Shown: one piece after another, positions 10,717 to 22,475 of the stretch
Position numbering within the stretch: position 1 is the first letter of the stretch
Layout: every line of letters begins with the position of its first letter
From: Azorinus chamasolen
Taxonomy: Eukaryota > Mollusca > Bivalvia > Cardiida > Solecurtidae
Assembly: GCA_963576725.1 (NCBI GenBank)
Contig: OY755241.1
Span: forward strand, 58,339,071-58,403,070
Direction: 5' to 3'
Length of the DNA: 64,000 bases
Translations under genes and position numbers: made by a program
Notes under the pieces: generated by a model
Seen by the model: the letters and a program-made list of their open reading frames with translations, nothing else
What the model was told of the DNA's origin: nothing
Databases searched by the model: none

Positions 10717-11250
10717 TGCCATGTTATATTGAAATCCATTGATAAATAAAGAAGTTACAGGTCGGACATGAAATTTGTCACAAAGGAGTTGTACCCTGTG
10801 ACTTTGACCAATGGACCTGGGAGTTGAACGCGACACTGTTTTTGTCTCGTGAACATTTGTGCCAAGTTATACTGAAATCCATTGATAGATGAAGAAGTTA
10901 CAGAGCGGTCACGAAATTTGTCACAAAGTAATTTTACCCTTTGACCCATGGACATGGGAGTTGAACGCGACACATTGTCTTTGAGTGGTGAACATTTGTG
11001 GCAAGATATATTGAAATCCATTGATAGATGAAGAAGTTACAAACCGGACCCGAAATTTGTGACAAAGTAATTGTACCCTGTGACGACCTTTGATCCATGG
11101 ACCTGGGAGTTGAACGCGACACATCGTCTTTGAGTGGTGAACATTTGTGGCAAGTTATATTGAAATCCATTGATAGATGAAGAAGTTACAGACCGGACAC
11201 GAATTTGGGACGGAATGACGGACACGATTACTATATGCCCGCCTTTGGGG
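10717..11250. mobile_element. Minisatellite-core element (family B), array and terminal hairpin
   Basis: About four tandem units of roughly 140 bp. Each holds GAAATCCATTGATAGATGAA, GAAGTTACAGACCGGACACG, TTGTACCCTGTGACC and GTTGAACGCGACACATCGTC. The right end is ACTATATGCCCGCCTTTGGGGGCATA, a short hairpin. A reverse-orientation fragment of the same family is at 52190-52400. Confidence 0.7.
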
Positions 11251-11763
11251 GCATAACAATTCAGGGCTGTATTCCTTACCGTTTTCATTTTAAGTTTCTG
11301 TTATAGGTGTGAACCTTTCTTTATTCTATGTAAAACATATTTTCGGAAACTTATAGCTCCTTCAATGAATAGATTTTGGTAATATCCTCTTACCACATTC
11401 ATATTTAGTCAATTTAGAGACCGGGGAACCCACGTCTAAAAGTAAAAATCAGAAAGATTCTGCCACACAGCCTGTTGGTCGGCTCGGCAAACCTGCTGGC
11501 AGCAACAAGGAGAAAGGGCCTGGGGTGTATGGTTTCGGCTGACCCTAATCAGGTGGACTGTGATGTCAGTGGGAAGGTCGGGCCAGATCTCGCTCCCCCA
11601 TACTTCCTCCAAATACTTAGATATAATTACATCTTATGTTATATACAAAAGCTCTGTAGTCTTACTAAATATTAATCATAAAGTGGTCTTCCCGTCTTTC
11701 GAAATCAATATTTAGCATAGTTGAAGGAAAAGTAGACTCTTGATTATCTGTTAACAGTTTATG
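11187..11763 (+). repeat. ~580-bp tandem duplication, unit 1
   Basis: The unit runs from CAGACCGGACACGAATTTGG through the family-B terminal hairpin to ACAGTTTATGA. It contains a 66-residue open frame (11475-11675) whose product is not recognised. Confidence 0.85.
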
Positions 11764-12360
11764 ACAGACCGGACACGAATTTGGGACGGAACGACGGACA
11801 ATGCGATTACTATATGCCCGCCTTTGGGGGCATAAAAATTCATGGCTGTATTCCTTACCGTTTGTAAGATATTCCATTTTAACAGTTTCTGTTATAGGTG
11901 TGAACCTTTCTTTATTCTATGTAAAACATACTTTCTGAAACTTATTGCTCCTTCAAAGAATATATTTTGGTAATACCCTCTTACCACATTCATATTTAGT
12001 CAATTTAGAGACCCGGGGAACCCACGTCTAAAAGTAAAAATCAAAGATTCTGCCACACAGCCTGTTGGTCGGCTCGGCAAACCTGCTAGCCGCAACAAAG
12101 AGAAAGGGCCTGGGGTGTATGGTTCGGCTGACCCTAATCAGATGGACTGTGATGACAGCAGTCAGTGGGAAGGTCGGGCCAGATCTCGCTCCCCCATACT
12201 TCCTCCAAATACTTAGATATAATTACATGTTATGTTATATACAAAAGCTCTGTAGTCTTACTAAATATTAATCATAAAGTGGTCTTCCCGTCTTTCGAAA
12301 TCAATGTTTAGCATAGTTGAAGGAAAAGTAGACTCTTGATTACCTGTTAACAGTTTATGA
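11764..12360 (+). repeat. ~590-bp tandem duplication, unit 2
   Basis: Near-identical copy of unit 1 with small indels. An inserted CAGCAGTCAG-type run near 12155 and a missing T near 12122 change the inner frame, so the shared 66-68-residue frame is not kept by selection on both copies. Confidence 0.85.
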
Positions 12361-13072
12361 CGCATGTTTCATTCTAAAGCTACGAAGGTGTTGTTTACAA
12401 ACTTTAGGCTTCCGGTTCCGGTTTTGAAGATGGCAGACGTGGAAAACTAGCAGGCTCATGAAAGTTTAGTATCACTGGCATCGTGTTACATTTTCGGACA
12501 TTTGGGATTGAAAAGGGTGTAATCTAAATTGTTAATCATGGTTAGGGAAAGTCATTTTGGTTATATCTGTAGTGTTTGGGGATATTTCGGCAAAAATCTA
12601 GAATTCACTTAGGCGCCATCTTTCAATTTTTACATCGTCGTGAAAAATTGTCTACTGAATTCAAAATTTATAAATAGGAAGGTTTAACAACTTGAGAAAT
12701 TACTCAATATCTTTTTTCATTAATGTATATACGTTAGTGTTAATATCATATTTCAGGACATATGGTAGTGTCGTAATATAGTTAGCATTGATCCCCCACC
12801 TAGTCGCAAGTAGCGGAGACTGCTTTGCTATGCGGCTCGTCAGATAAGGGATTCTTGTATATGCTGGCTGTATTGTGCTACTGTTAAGTGTCAATGAAAA
12901 TGATAAAAAGTTAAATGTAAATAAGTTGCAGATGCACCTGCATGTAACTTAAATATAATATTTTTTTGACAGGATCTACGATAATAGATTTGGAACCCAT
13001 TCCTCCACAGCCTCAGTAATAGTAGCTCATAGCAATGCCAAAACATAGTATCAACATAAATTAATAATAAGA
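12361..13072. other. Unassigned stretch
   Basis: No supported gene. A short ATG-containing stretch near 12430 closes within seven codons. Confidence 0.4.
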
Positions 13073-14760
13073 GATGTTTGTTAAACATGTATACCCCCTG
13101 ACCTTTGATCTAGTGACCTCAATTATAGAGGTAATCTAGTGGTCATGACGAATCACCACAGCAACTTTGAAGATCCTAAACCAAACCACTGATCATTTAT
13201 TGATCTGAAAACATTAGAGGTTCTTTGATCTAGTGACTTCAACTATAGAGATCATTTAGTGGTCACGACCAACTACCACAGCAAATTAGAAGACCCCGAA
13301 CCAAACCCTTGAGCAGTTATTGATCGGAAACCATTTAACCAGTTAAGGTCATGGTGACCTTGATCTCTGGCCTAGTGACCTCAAAAGCGATAGGGGTCAT
13401 CTAGTGGTCATGACCAACCACCACAGCAAGTTTGAAGATCCTAAGCCAAACCCTTGCAGTTATTGATAGGAAACCATTTCACCAGTTAAGGTCATGGTGA
13501 CCTTGACCTTTGATCTAGTGACCTCAAAAACAACGGTTCATCTAGTTGTCATGGCCAACCACCTAAGCAAATTTGAATATCCTAAGCCAAACCCTTGAGC
13601 AGTTGTTGATCAGAAACCATTTTACCAGTTAAGGTCATGGTTACCTTGACCTTTGATCTAGTGGCCTAAAAACCATAGGGGCCATCCAGTGGTCATGACC
13701 ACCTACCACAGCAAGTTTGAAGATTCTAAGCCAAACCCTTGAGCAGTTATTGATCGGAAACCATTTAACCAGTTAAGGTCATGGTGACTGACCTAGTGAC
13801 CTGAAAAATAGGGGCCATCTAATGGTAATGACCAACCAACACAGCAAGTTTGAAGATCCCAAACAAAACCTTTGAGCAGTTATTGATTGGAAACAGTTTC
13901 ACCATTTTAGTTCATTAGGACCTTTGACCCCAAAAACAATAGAGGTCATCCAGTGGTCATGACCAACTACCGCAGCAAGTATGAAGATTCTAAGTCAAAC
14001 CTTTGAGCAGTTATTGATCGGAAACCAATTAACCAGTTAAGGTCATGGTGACTTTGACCTAGTGACCTCAAAAACTATAGGGGTCATCTAACGGCCATGA
14101 CCAACCACCACAGCAAGTTTGAAACCCTTAAGCAGTTATTGATCGGAAACCATTTAACCAGTTACGGTCATCGTGACTTACCTAATGACCTCAAAAACAA
14201 TAGGGGTCATCTAGTGGTCATGACCAACCAACACAGCAAGTTTGAAAATCCCAAGCCAAACCCTTGAGCAGTCATTGATCGGAAACTATTTCACCATTTT
14301 AGGTCATTTTGACCTAGTGACCTCAAAAACGATAGGGGTTATCTACTTGTCATGACCAACCACCACAGCAAGTTTGAATAGTCTTAAGCCAAACCCGTGA
14401 GCAGTTATTGATCGGAAACCATTTAACCAGTTAAGGTCAATATCAAAGAGACCTGAAATTTGTGTCTTGCACATCTACTACTCCTGAGTAACATTTATGC
14501 CATGTATCAAGTGAATCAGGTTGAAAGTGAAGGAGTTCAAAATACAAGATTTTGCCTGCCAATTTCAAGGTCAAGGTCTATGTCACAGAGACCTGAATTT
14601 TGTGTCTTGCACATCTACTACAACTGAGTAACATTTATGCCAAGTATCAAATGAATCGGGTTGAAACTGAAGGAGGAGTTCGCCGTACAAGATTTTGCAG
14701 ACCGACCGACAGGCTGATTCCAGTATACCCCCCTCAAACTCTGTTTGTGGGGGTATAAAA
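13073..14760 (+). mobile_element. Minisatellite-core element (family C), ~140-bp units
   Basis: It begins ATAAGAGATGTTTGTTAAAC and has about nine or ten diverged tandem units. Each holds CACAGCAAGTTTGAAGAT, CTTGAGCAGTTATTGATCGG, AACCAGTTAAGGTCATGGTG, TGACCTTTGATCTAGTGACC and TCATCTAGTGGTCATGACC. After 14440 a non-repetitive part with two copies of GAGACCTGAATTTTGTGTC leads to the right end at 14728-14757. That end is a hairpin in which ATACCCCCCTC pairs with GTGGGGGTAT. The plan is the same as families A and B, with different sequence. Confidence 0.7.
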
Positions 14761-15400
14761 GCAAAGCATCGGTATACATGAAAAATAGTGATGTAGTGAG
14801 CACTTGTGCATGCACAAAACATTGAAAGTTTGGAAAGCAGGTGGAGTTCAACTTCGATTAGTCATGAATATATATAGATAAATGCTAGGAAATGGTTAAA
14901 TTTAATGTTACATAAAACCCCAAACATCATTGATATTAAGTCATTGAACAATATATAATTCTCCGGAAAGCCGATAAATGTAATGATGGCATATCTTATG
15001 GATCGGCGGAACCTTTGTTGACCACAAGTGGCTTAGGTGGACTCCATCTGCCTCAGCGTTGAAAATCCTGCAATATTTCCAAACGGTTGCCCCTTCATTA
15101 ATGTGGCTGTTACTGTTTTGTTTCATAGCTTCCTGGCAATAACGTTGTCTTGTCTCATAGCTTCTTGGCAATAACGTTGTCTTATCTCTTACAACCAACT
15201 CGCAAACCATTACGCTAGTAGAAGTACAAAAATGAGTCATGCAGGAAACACCACATACAGAACAAACACTCGCCCGAACAGCAACACAAGGAAACAGCAA
15301 ATGTACATAGGTAGAAAAAAACAACAAGAGACGCACAGAGACAAAACAAACATACAATAGGAGGAAGATGGAAGTACCGCCTTGGAACGGTCAGTGACAA
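14761..15400. other. Unassigned stretch with a 36-bp duplication
   Basis: A minus-strand 138-residue frame (14941-15357) has no known motif. Near 15122-15186 the segment with CATAGCTTC-TGGCAATAACG and TTGTCT is present twice in tandem, and this duplication explains part of that frame. Confidence 0.4.
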
Positions 15401-15404
15401 AAGT

Positions 15405-15475
15405 CACCGGGGGTTTAAACCGGTTTATGGGCGCCCAACCTCACCCTTATTCCATCCCCATCCTAAAAGACAAAC
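15405..15475. repeat. Short dispersed repeat, copy 1
   Basis: Matches 16729-16790: GGGGGTTTAAACCGGT followed by GGGCGCCCAACCTCAC and CTTATTCCATCC. The family is not recognised. Confidence 0.5.
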
Positions 15476-15558
15476 AGTGTAAATAAACGTATCCCCTCTC
15501 CGACTAATCTACAACAACCGCGACAGCAAATACAGTGGTAAAGTGCATGTATAACAAA

Positions 15559-15849
15559 AAAACATTTAATTGAACATACTGTATCCACCTATCGCTAGTG
15601 TACTCAATGATTGAGCTGCAAACAGAGTAACTGTAGAAAAGTAATAAAGGGTACGACAAAAATGAAATAGTACAGATATCCGACGTTCTCCTTCCATTTC
15701 TGGATTTAAGAGGTCGCCTTCATAGAGTACTAAACCTTTCTTGTCGGCGTACATGCAAAGAGGCCAGCGTGATTGACAACTGTAAAAGGGTTCACAACCA
15801 AACATGCAGTATGTTGTAGTAATACAGGATCATATCCCTTTTTAATGAA
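15559..15849 (-). repeat. 290-bp inverted repeat, arm 2
   Basis: Inverse partner of 10424-10716. It contains only the RT 3' end and no flanking family-B units, so it is either a second 5'-truncated insertion or one end of an inversion. Confidence 0.9.
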
Positions 15850-16428
15850 GTCATTTTGTATTGTGTCTTCAGCGCAACACTGCTATCTCCTCCAAGGTAG
15901 TAGCAATGATCAGACAGTCTGTGTCTTTTTCACCCATTTGCATCACAACTAACTTTTGGGGTTGTAGAAACTCGCCAAAAGTATCATCAAAATGTAGCTT
16001 AAATGAACGAATTTAACAACGAGATGCACTACCTGTGAAGATCTTTAATCCACCACAACCCACCTGGACAACGGCGCATTGTTTGAGGTCGAAATCCTGA
16101 GGGGACGGATGGTCCAACGGCAAATTTTACTATGGCAGATAACCGCAACATATAGTTTGTATCCGCCATTACCACATCGAATCTAAACTTATCTCTTTAT
16201 GGACACAAGTATCCTTTTAAAAGCTTAAGTTCCCGTTTTCTTGCAAAATATTCGTCATTTTTCGACTGGTGTTAAGATCGAAAGGTTATGATAAAACAAA
16301 GGCTAAATTACGGACTAATACGCCGGCTGAAATAGTGTGCGGCCATGATTCGGATGCGGTCTGTGTTTATCTCGTATAGTCATCAAATGCGCTGATGCTA
16401 AAGCATAGCTTCCCTTTATGTTTGAAAT
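15850..16428. other. Unassigned stretch
   Basis: No coding or repeat structure was identified. Confidence 0.4.
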
Positions 16429-16735
16429 ATGGATAGCAAAATTATACAGTTGAACTGCCGAGGTTTTAAGGTAAATTATAATGAAATTATTTTGATTTTA
16501 TCTTCTTATAAACCAGCAGTTCTTAGCCTTCAAGAAACACATCTTAAAACAGCTGATAATATTAGCTTAAACGGTTACGCTCTTTACAATTTGATCAACA
16601 ATAATTTGGGCAGAGCCTAGGAGCGATGTTCTTTGACAATCAATAATAAATTACCTCTTAGCTCTGCAACTCTAAATTCAGAGCTGCATGCAGTCCTGTT
16701 CGTGTAACTCTTGACAAGGATATTAATATTGGGGG
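16429..16735 (+). pseudogene. Nimb/I-like LINE endonuclease, N-terminal fragment
   Basis: Starts at ATG with an APE-type endonuclease N-terminus. The QLNCRG block (residues 7-12) is the Asn motif, NYNEI follows, and SLQETH carries the catalytic Glu. It resembles the first 60 residues of ORF2 at 42560. The frame stops at 16620 and weak similarity continues to about 16735, where another repeat cuts it. It is 3'-truncated, which is unusual for target-primed insertion and implies later deletion. Confidence 0.75.
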
Positions 16736-16860
16736 GGGTTAACCGGTCTAGGGGTGCCCAAACTCACACTTATTCCATCCACAAACAGGAACTATTTTGC
16801 CTTTGACTCAAAATTACGGACTTGAGACCGTCAAAATAACGGACTTGAGACCGTAGTGTT
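16729..16860. repeat. Short dispersed repeat, copy 2, with a 23-bp duplication
   Basis: Copy of 15405-15475 (AACCGGTCTAGGGGTGCCCA). It is followed by ACGGACTTGAGACCGT twice, at about 16815-16830 and 16838-16853. Confidence 0.5.
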
Positions 16861-16916
16861 ATCAGTTCACTTTTTCCTCCTAATAATCATATTTTCTTGA
16901 GCTTAATATATTATTT

Positions 16917-19062
16917 GTAGCTCACCAGAGCACAAAGTGCTCAGGGTGGGCTTTTGTGATTGTCCGGCTTTCGTCGTCCATCGTCAACAATTTGAACCTT
17001 TAAAAATCTTCTCCTGAATCTACAGGGATCTCAACTTTAATCTTTAACACAGCATCATATTCAGGTCCTCTACAAACGTTACATAAATTGTGCCCCATGT
17101 GTCAAAATTGGCCCCGCCCCAGGGATGTCTTGTTTTCATTAGAAACATATAGTAAAACTTTGAAAATCATCTTTTCTAGAACCAGAAGGTCCTCAGCTTT
17201 TATAATTGGCACATAGCATCATGTTCAGGTCCTCTACAAAAGTTATATTAATTATGGCCCTGGAGTCGAAATTGGCCCGCCCCAGGGGTGGGAAGTTTTC
17301 AATAGAAACAAATTTTGAAAATCTTCTGAAACTGGAAGGCTCTCAGCTTTTATATTTGGCACAGAGCATCATGTTACGGTCCTCTACAAAAGTTATATAA
17401 ATTATTGTCCCAGGGTCAAAATTGGCCCCGCCCCAGTGGTGGGCAGTTTTCAATAGTAACAAATAGTGAAATCTTTGAAAATCTTCTCTGAAACCAGAAG
17501 GTTCTCAGCTTTCATAATTGGCACATAGTATCATGTTTAGGTCCTCTAGAAAAGTTATATAAATTATGGTCTCGGGGTCAAAATTGGCCCCGCCCCAGGG
17601 GTGGACAGTTTTCAATAGAAACAGTGAAATCTTTGAAAATCTTCTTCTCTGAAACTGGAAGGCTCTTAGCTTTCATATTTGGCACAGAGCATCATGTTCA
17701 GGTCCTTTACAAAAGTTATATAAATTATGGCCCTGGGGTTGGCAGTTTTCAGTAGAAACAAATAGTGATATCTTTGAAAATCTTCTTTGAAACTGGAAGG
17801 ATCTCAGCTTTCATATTTGACACATAGCATCATGTTCAGGTCTTTTAGAAAAGTTATATAAATTATGACCCTGGGGTCAAAATTTGCCCCGCCCGAGGGG
17901 TTGGCAGTTTTCAATAGAAACAAATAGTGAACTCTTTGAAAATCTTCTCTGAAACTGGAAGGCTCTCAGCTTTCATATTTGGCACATATCATCATGTTCA
18001 GGTCCTCTTCAAAAGTTATATACATTATGGCCCTAGGGTCAAAATTGGCCCCGCCCCAGGGGTTGGCAGTTTCAAATAGTGAAATGTTTGAAAATTTTCT
18101 GAAACTGGAAGGCTCTCAGCTTTCATATTTGGCATATAGCATCATGTTCAGGATCTCTACAAAAGTTATATACATTATGACCCTAGAGTCAAAATTGGCC
18201 CCACTGGGGTTGGCAGTTTTCAATAGAAACGAATAGTAAAAACTTTGAAAATCTTCTCGTCTGAAACTGGAAGGTCCTCAGCTTTCATATTTGGCACATA
18301 CAGCATCATGTTCAGGGCCTCTACAATAGTTATATAAATTGTGCCGCTTGGGTCAAAATTAGCCACGCCCCATGGATGGGCAGTTTTCAATAGCAACCAC
18401 AAATAGTGATATCTTTGAAAATCTTCTCCGAAACTCGAAGGCTCTCAGCTTTCATATTTGGCACATAGCATTATGTTCACGTCCTTTACAAAAGTTATAT
18501 AAATTATGGTCTGGGGGTCAAAATTGGCCCCGCCCCAGGGTTGGACAGTTTTCAATATAAACAAATAGTGAAATCTTTGAAAATCATCTTCTCTGAAACT
18601 GGAAGGCTCTTAGCTTTCATATTTGGCACATAGCATCATTTTCAGGTCCTCTACAAAAGTTATATAAATTATGGCCCTAGGGTCAAAATTTGCCCCGCCC
18701 CAGGGTGGGCAGTTTTCAGTAGAAACAAATAGTGAAATTTTTAAAAATATTCTCGTTATATAAATTATGACCCTAGGGTCAAAAATGGCCCCTCCCCAGG
18801 GGTGGGCAGTTTTCAATAGAAACAAATAGTGAAAACTTTGAAAATATTCTCGTCTGAAACTGGAAGGTTCTCAGCTTTCATATTTGGCACATACAGCATG
18901 ATGTTCAGGTCCTCTACAAAAGTTATATAAATTGTGCCACTTGGGTCAAAATTAGCCACGCCACAGGGCAGGCTAGTTTTCTATAGAAACACAGTGAAAA
19001 CTTTGAAAATCTTCTCCTGATTTTGTGGTAAGCGCTTCAGGGCCATTCTGGCTCTCTTGTTT
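16917..19062 (-). mobile_element. pearl/HINE-like element, second copy
   Basis: Same family as 1946-3400 and same strand. On the minus strand it starts near 19062 (AAACAAGAGAGCC) and ends in the AGCTCACC...GGTGGGCT hairpin at 16919-16955. It has about eleven tandem units with the GGAAGG, TTTGGCACATAGCA, TCCTCTACAAAAGTTATAT and GGCCCCGCCCCAGGG boxes. Units differ by short indels and have not been homogenised. Confidence 0.75.
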
Positions 19063-19139
19063 CTCGTCTAATGATCATCAGTCTTGATTGATTTTGTTTT
19101 CAATTCAGCATTTTCATCTTTTAATTTTTTTGATTATGC

Positions 19140-19200
19140 AATGCTCCGATAGGAGCCGTCTGAACCTGAGTCTACTATGTAAAATACGCTAATTTAAGGA
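19140..19200. mobile_element. MITE-B right half
   Basis: TGCTCCGATAGGAGCC then GTCTGAACCTGAGTCTAC is the right half of a MITE-B palindrome. Nothing of the left half precedes it, so the copy breaks at the palindrome centre. Confidence 0.55.
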
Positions 19201-19239
19201 TAAGAGTTAAAATATTACCCGTTCAAAGTATTTTAAAAC

Positions 19240-19690
19240 ATGCGCATTTTAGCTTACCTGAAGTATTGTGACCGCGATCCGTCCGGCTTCCGTCCACATT
19301 TTCAAACATTGAAACTCGATGGCCCAATTTTAACCAAGTTTTGTCAGAAGCATCAGTGGATAAGGCAAACCAAATATTGTTCACAGTATGACCCCCGGAC
19401 CAAAAATGGCCCGGGGCTTATTGTTTTTTCATAGGAAATCTTCTCTGAAACTGTAAGTCCAACACCTTTGATATCTATCTGGTATGTATCATCGTCTAAT
19501 GGTCCTCTACAAATATTGTTTTCAAATTATGAAGCCCGGACCGAAATTCGCCTCGGAGCTTAAACGTTTTTCATAGGAACATCTTCAAAACTCTTCTGCT
19601 CTTAAACTGTAAGACCTAGACCTTTGATATTTGGTATGTAGCATCATCTAATGGTCCTCTACAAATATTGTTCAAATTAAAAAACCCTGA
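19240..19690 (-). repeat. Diverged relative of the pearl-like minisatellite
   Basis: About three units of roughly 150 bp in the same box order as family A (AACTGTAAG, CCTTTGATATTTGGTATGTA, GCATCATCTAATGGTCC, TCTACAAATATTGTTCAAAT), but with distinct sequence. It is an older or separate subfamily. Confidence 0.55.
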
Positions 19691-19708
19691 TGCGACATAC
19701 TAAAACGG

Positions 19709-19845
19709 TATTATTGGTGCTAGCTGAATGCAGGACAAAAGTAATGCATAAAACTCCAAAAGGAGTTTTCTGCATTAAGCAACCACCTGCTTATAAAGAC
19801 ACCCATGTTTATTCATTAAGTGGTCGCATTGGAGGGGTTCTACTG
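19709..19845 (-). mobile_element. MITE-F, 5'-truncated copy
   Basis: Contains the palindrome around AACTCCAAAAGGAGTT and GCAACCACCTGCTTATAAAG, then ATTAAGTGGTCGCATT and the end GGTTCTACTG followed by TA. The outer end on the other side is missing. Confidence 0.65.
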
Positions 19846-19847
19846 TA

Positions 19848-20930
19848 TACATTTATCTCCTTGGCCTACATATGCAACTGACTTGACCGACTCCTACAAT
19901 TTAAGTTAAATTTCCAAATGGATCCTTCCAGATTCCAATTTTGTAAATGTTACAATACCGGTACTTTTATTTTTGATTCTATTATTTTCCTTGTACAGAA
20001 TTTTCAGATATAGACACCTAAGTATATATCGATGAACATGCACCAGTACTTATGCTGTTAGTCCGCAATGTTATTCATTTCATCAAATTTTAATAATAAA
20101 TTATGCCGTATTTTGCTTTAATTAAAGCTTACACTATATTAATGAGTGGATCAAATACTTATTTTATTGGTTATATACTCGTACTAGCATTAAGGGAGTA
20201 CGCTTACTTACTGGAGCCCCCTCAATCATTTAACCATGGTTGTGAAGTGTTTCTGTGATATGTGTCGCAATGCCGTAAAACCAAACTCATTCACTTGTAT
20301 GTTTCCTGGCATTTTAAAAATACCGGAATCATCCAACAATTCCCGAAAGATTAAAATGAACAATGGCACTCTAGAGTATTTTTTCCGATTTATTCAAATT
20401 AATGTCGCTGAAACACAATTAATCCAAGTTTTGTTCATTACAAATTAACGCCAAGATTAATTGCATCACTTTCTAAAAAAGTAAACTATGCAACTGCTTT
20501 ACCCAATAAAAGGACCGAATCACTGTTATTTGTCATATGGACGTATGAGCTTGGTCCAAAAATTACAATGGCTGTTTAATATATGTATGTTTGGCAATTA
20601 TTCGTCATAATATTATTTAGTTTTGTAACAGGTCACAGTTGCTTCCAACAAAGTAATCACAGGGCGGATATTATTGGAAATTGCATTTGCCCGCAGATGT
20701 AAGCCATCCAAAATATAATTACAGTAATTTCCGGACTAGCGCTAATAACATTTTGAATTGAAAGATTTTTCCCGAAAACATTTTATAAGAATTCACAGAT
20801 TACTTTACTGTGAAAGCCAATGATTTAGTAAAATATTAAATTGAAATATCACAATCGTTTGTTTCAGTTTTTGCACCTGAGTACAGCAACACCATGTCAG
20901 ATACTAGAGAGGAAACAATTCAGGGTGCAA
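19848..20930. other. Unassigned AT-rich stretch
   Basis: A 70-residue frame at 20236-20448 has no family motif. No terminal repeats or tandem structure were seen. Confidence 0.4.
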
Positions 20931-20936
20931 TGAGTT

Positions 20937-21000
20937 CATGACACACAAAGTGTGTCACTTTTCCGTCGTCTGTCTGTCTGTCCGTCCTTCTCTGTCACTC
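20937..21000. repeat. Terminal hairpin of a minisatellite-type element
   Basis: TGACACACAAAGTGTGTCA is a perfect hairpin, followed by TTTTCCGTCGTCTGTCTGTC. The same arrangement follows the hairpin of the pearl-like elements (hairpin then TTTGTGATTGTCCG). No core units remain. Confidence 0.5.
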
Positions 21001-21038
21001 TGCATGCTACACTTTTTTAGTTAATCACTTTTGCTCTG

Positions 21039-21144
21039 ATCCTATAGGAGCGTTCTGTTACTTTTACCTTGCTTTAAGCAGCCACCTGCCATAAATACCA
21101 ACTAATTAACAAAATTTAGTGTCCGTTATAGAGAGGTTTTACTG
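21039..21144 (-). mobile_element. MITE-E half-element
   Basis: Begins at ATCCTATAGGAGCGTTCTG, the palindrome centre, and runs to the terminal GAGGTTTTACTG followed by TA. The other half is absent and is replaced by unrelated sequence. Confidence 0.7.
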
Positions 21145-21320
21145 TATTTCCTACATGAATATTCATTAGGGAAAGGGATAAACCCAATGTTGCTCATACT
21201 AGACAAGTAATTACTAACGCTCTATCCCGAAAGAAATTGATTATGCATTCTATTTTCGTTGTAGCTAATCAATTTGTCGGATCATTCGTTCACTGGCGAC
21301 AATCAAGTTATTCTCCTAGT

Positions 21321-21541
21321 TTAAAACATTCGCTCATATTGACGACTCTGTAAAAGTCACTTTGTGAAACCATTGTGATAACTAGGAGCAAATGCTCTAT
21401 TTATCAATGTTTCAAACTATACAATTCTCTATTTTCACTTTTTCCTCTAGTTAATGCTCCTTTTTGGGTAGATTTATTCTTTTTGGGTAGATTTATTCAA
21501 GGAAGTTGTATCTAAAAATAGCCTATGATGTAATGGATTAA
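21321..21541 (-). mobile_element. MITE-D copy
   Basis: Reverse copy of the family at 63672-63899: GACGACTCTG, AAACCATTGTGATA, the GAGCAAATGCTC centre, CCTCTAGTTAATGCTCC and the TAATGGATTAA end. TTTTGGGTAGATTTATTC is duplicated in tandem near 21463-21498. Confidence 0.7.
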
Positions 21542-22280
21542 GGATGTAGGTGTTAACAGTAAATATCATATGTACTTTAACAAATTATAAAAATGTTTTT
21601 TATGTTTTTGTAAGTGTCAAAACCTTATAAAACACACATTACTATGAGAACTTGTATGTTGACTTAGTCATTTTGGGAGAAATGTTACATCAAACGTTTT
21701 TTTTTGACATTTTGAAGATGCCAATTACCATCAAGAATCAACAGAAATACACATGTAACGCCGATCATGTTTACATCAAGAATCTACATTCATTAATTTT
21801 CAGAGTGTAAATAGCCTGTTTTTCAACCTTTTCCCTTATTTAAGCGCATTTTAAAAAACAGAGTAGACCCAGATTATACATCTCCCATAGAAGCGGTGCC
21901 TGAGGCAAAATGTCGTGTTCAACTGTTCATATGCCATTGCTATAACACTGGTATCGTGCTCAAACTATGAATAGGAAATATCTACATAACTCGAACTTCG
22001 ATAAGTCTAACTCTGATAACTCGAAGTAAAAGGTCTCACCTATCAAACTTTGCAATACAGAATTCTAAAATGCATCATTGCAAATCTGGAAACTAGTGTA
22101 ATAGCTTAACGCAGATCCGAAATAATGCTGAGAGCGTAAAATGAGCTTTCAGCATTACCTTAGACCTGCATAAAGTTGTGAACTTGATGTCCATATTAGA
22201 ATTTGGATGACTCTAACCTCTGTTGTTCCGAAGTAATTAGTATGGTCCGTTGAAGTTCGAGATATTGAAGTTCAACTGTA
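21542..22280. other. Mostly unassigned, with MITE remnants
   Basis: Near 21827-21893, CCTTTTCCC, ACAGAGTAGACCCAGAT and ATCTCCCATAGAAG look like a MITE-B left half cut at the palindrome centre. From 22185 to 22282, CGAGATATTGAAGTTCAACTGTA resembles a pogo-like end. Confidence 0.4.
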
Positions 22281-22284
22281 TATA

Positions 22285-22379
22285 CAGTAAAACATCTCTA
22301 TAACGACCACAAAATTGCATTAAATATTTTGTGTTATTAAAGGCAGGTGGCTGCTTAAAGCAAGGTGAAAGTAAAACGG
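22285..22379 (+). mobile_element. MITE-E left half
   Basis: TA then CAGTAAAACATCTCTATAAC through GGCTGCTTAAAGCAAGGTG to GTAAAACG. It ends just before the palindrome centre and is joined to a retroelement tail (next feature). Confidence 0.7.
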
Positions 22380-22475
22380 TAAGCTCCATGTCATCTCGTT
22401 CATCGGCGCTATATGACCTATTCTTCATCGCAGTGCCGTAAAACCCAACTCACACACACACACGCGCGCGCGCGT
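22380..22475 (+). repeat. LINE/SINE-like tail with CA/CG simple repeat
   Basis: CGGCGCTATATGACCTATTC, GCAGTGCCGTAAAACCCAAC, then (CA)n and (CG)n. It is the same tail type as at 27584-27672 and 38478-38554. Confidence 0.65.

Noticed and set aside
20236..20448. Small Cys-rich protein gene
   Set aside because: 70 residues with no known motif, no splice context and no conservation evidence within the window.
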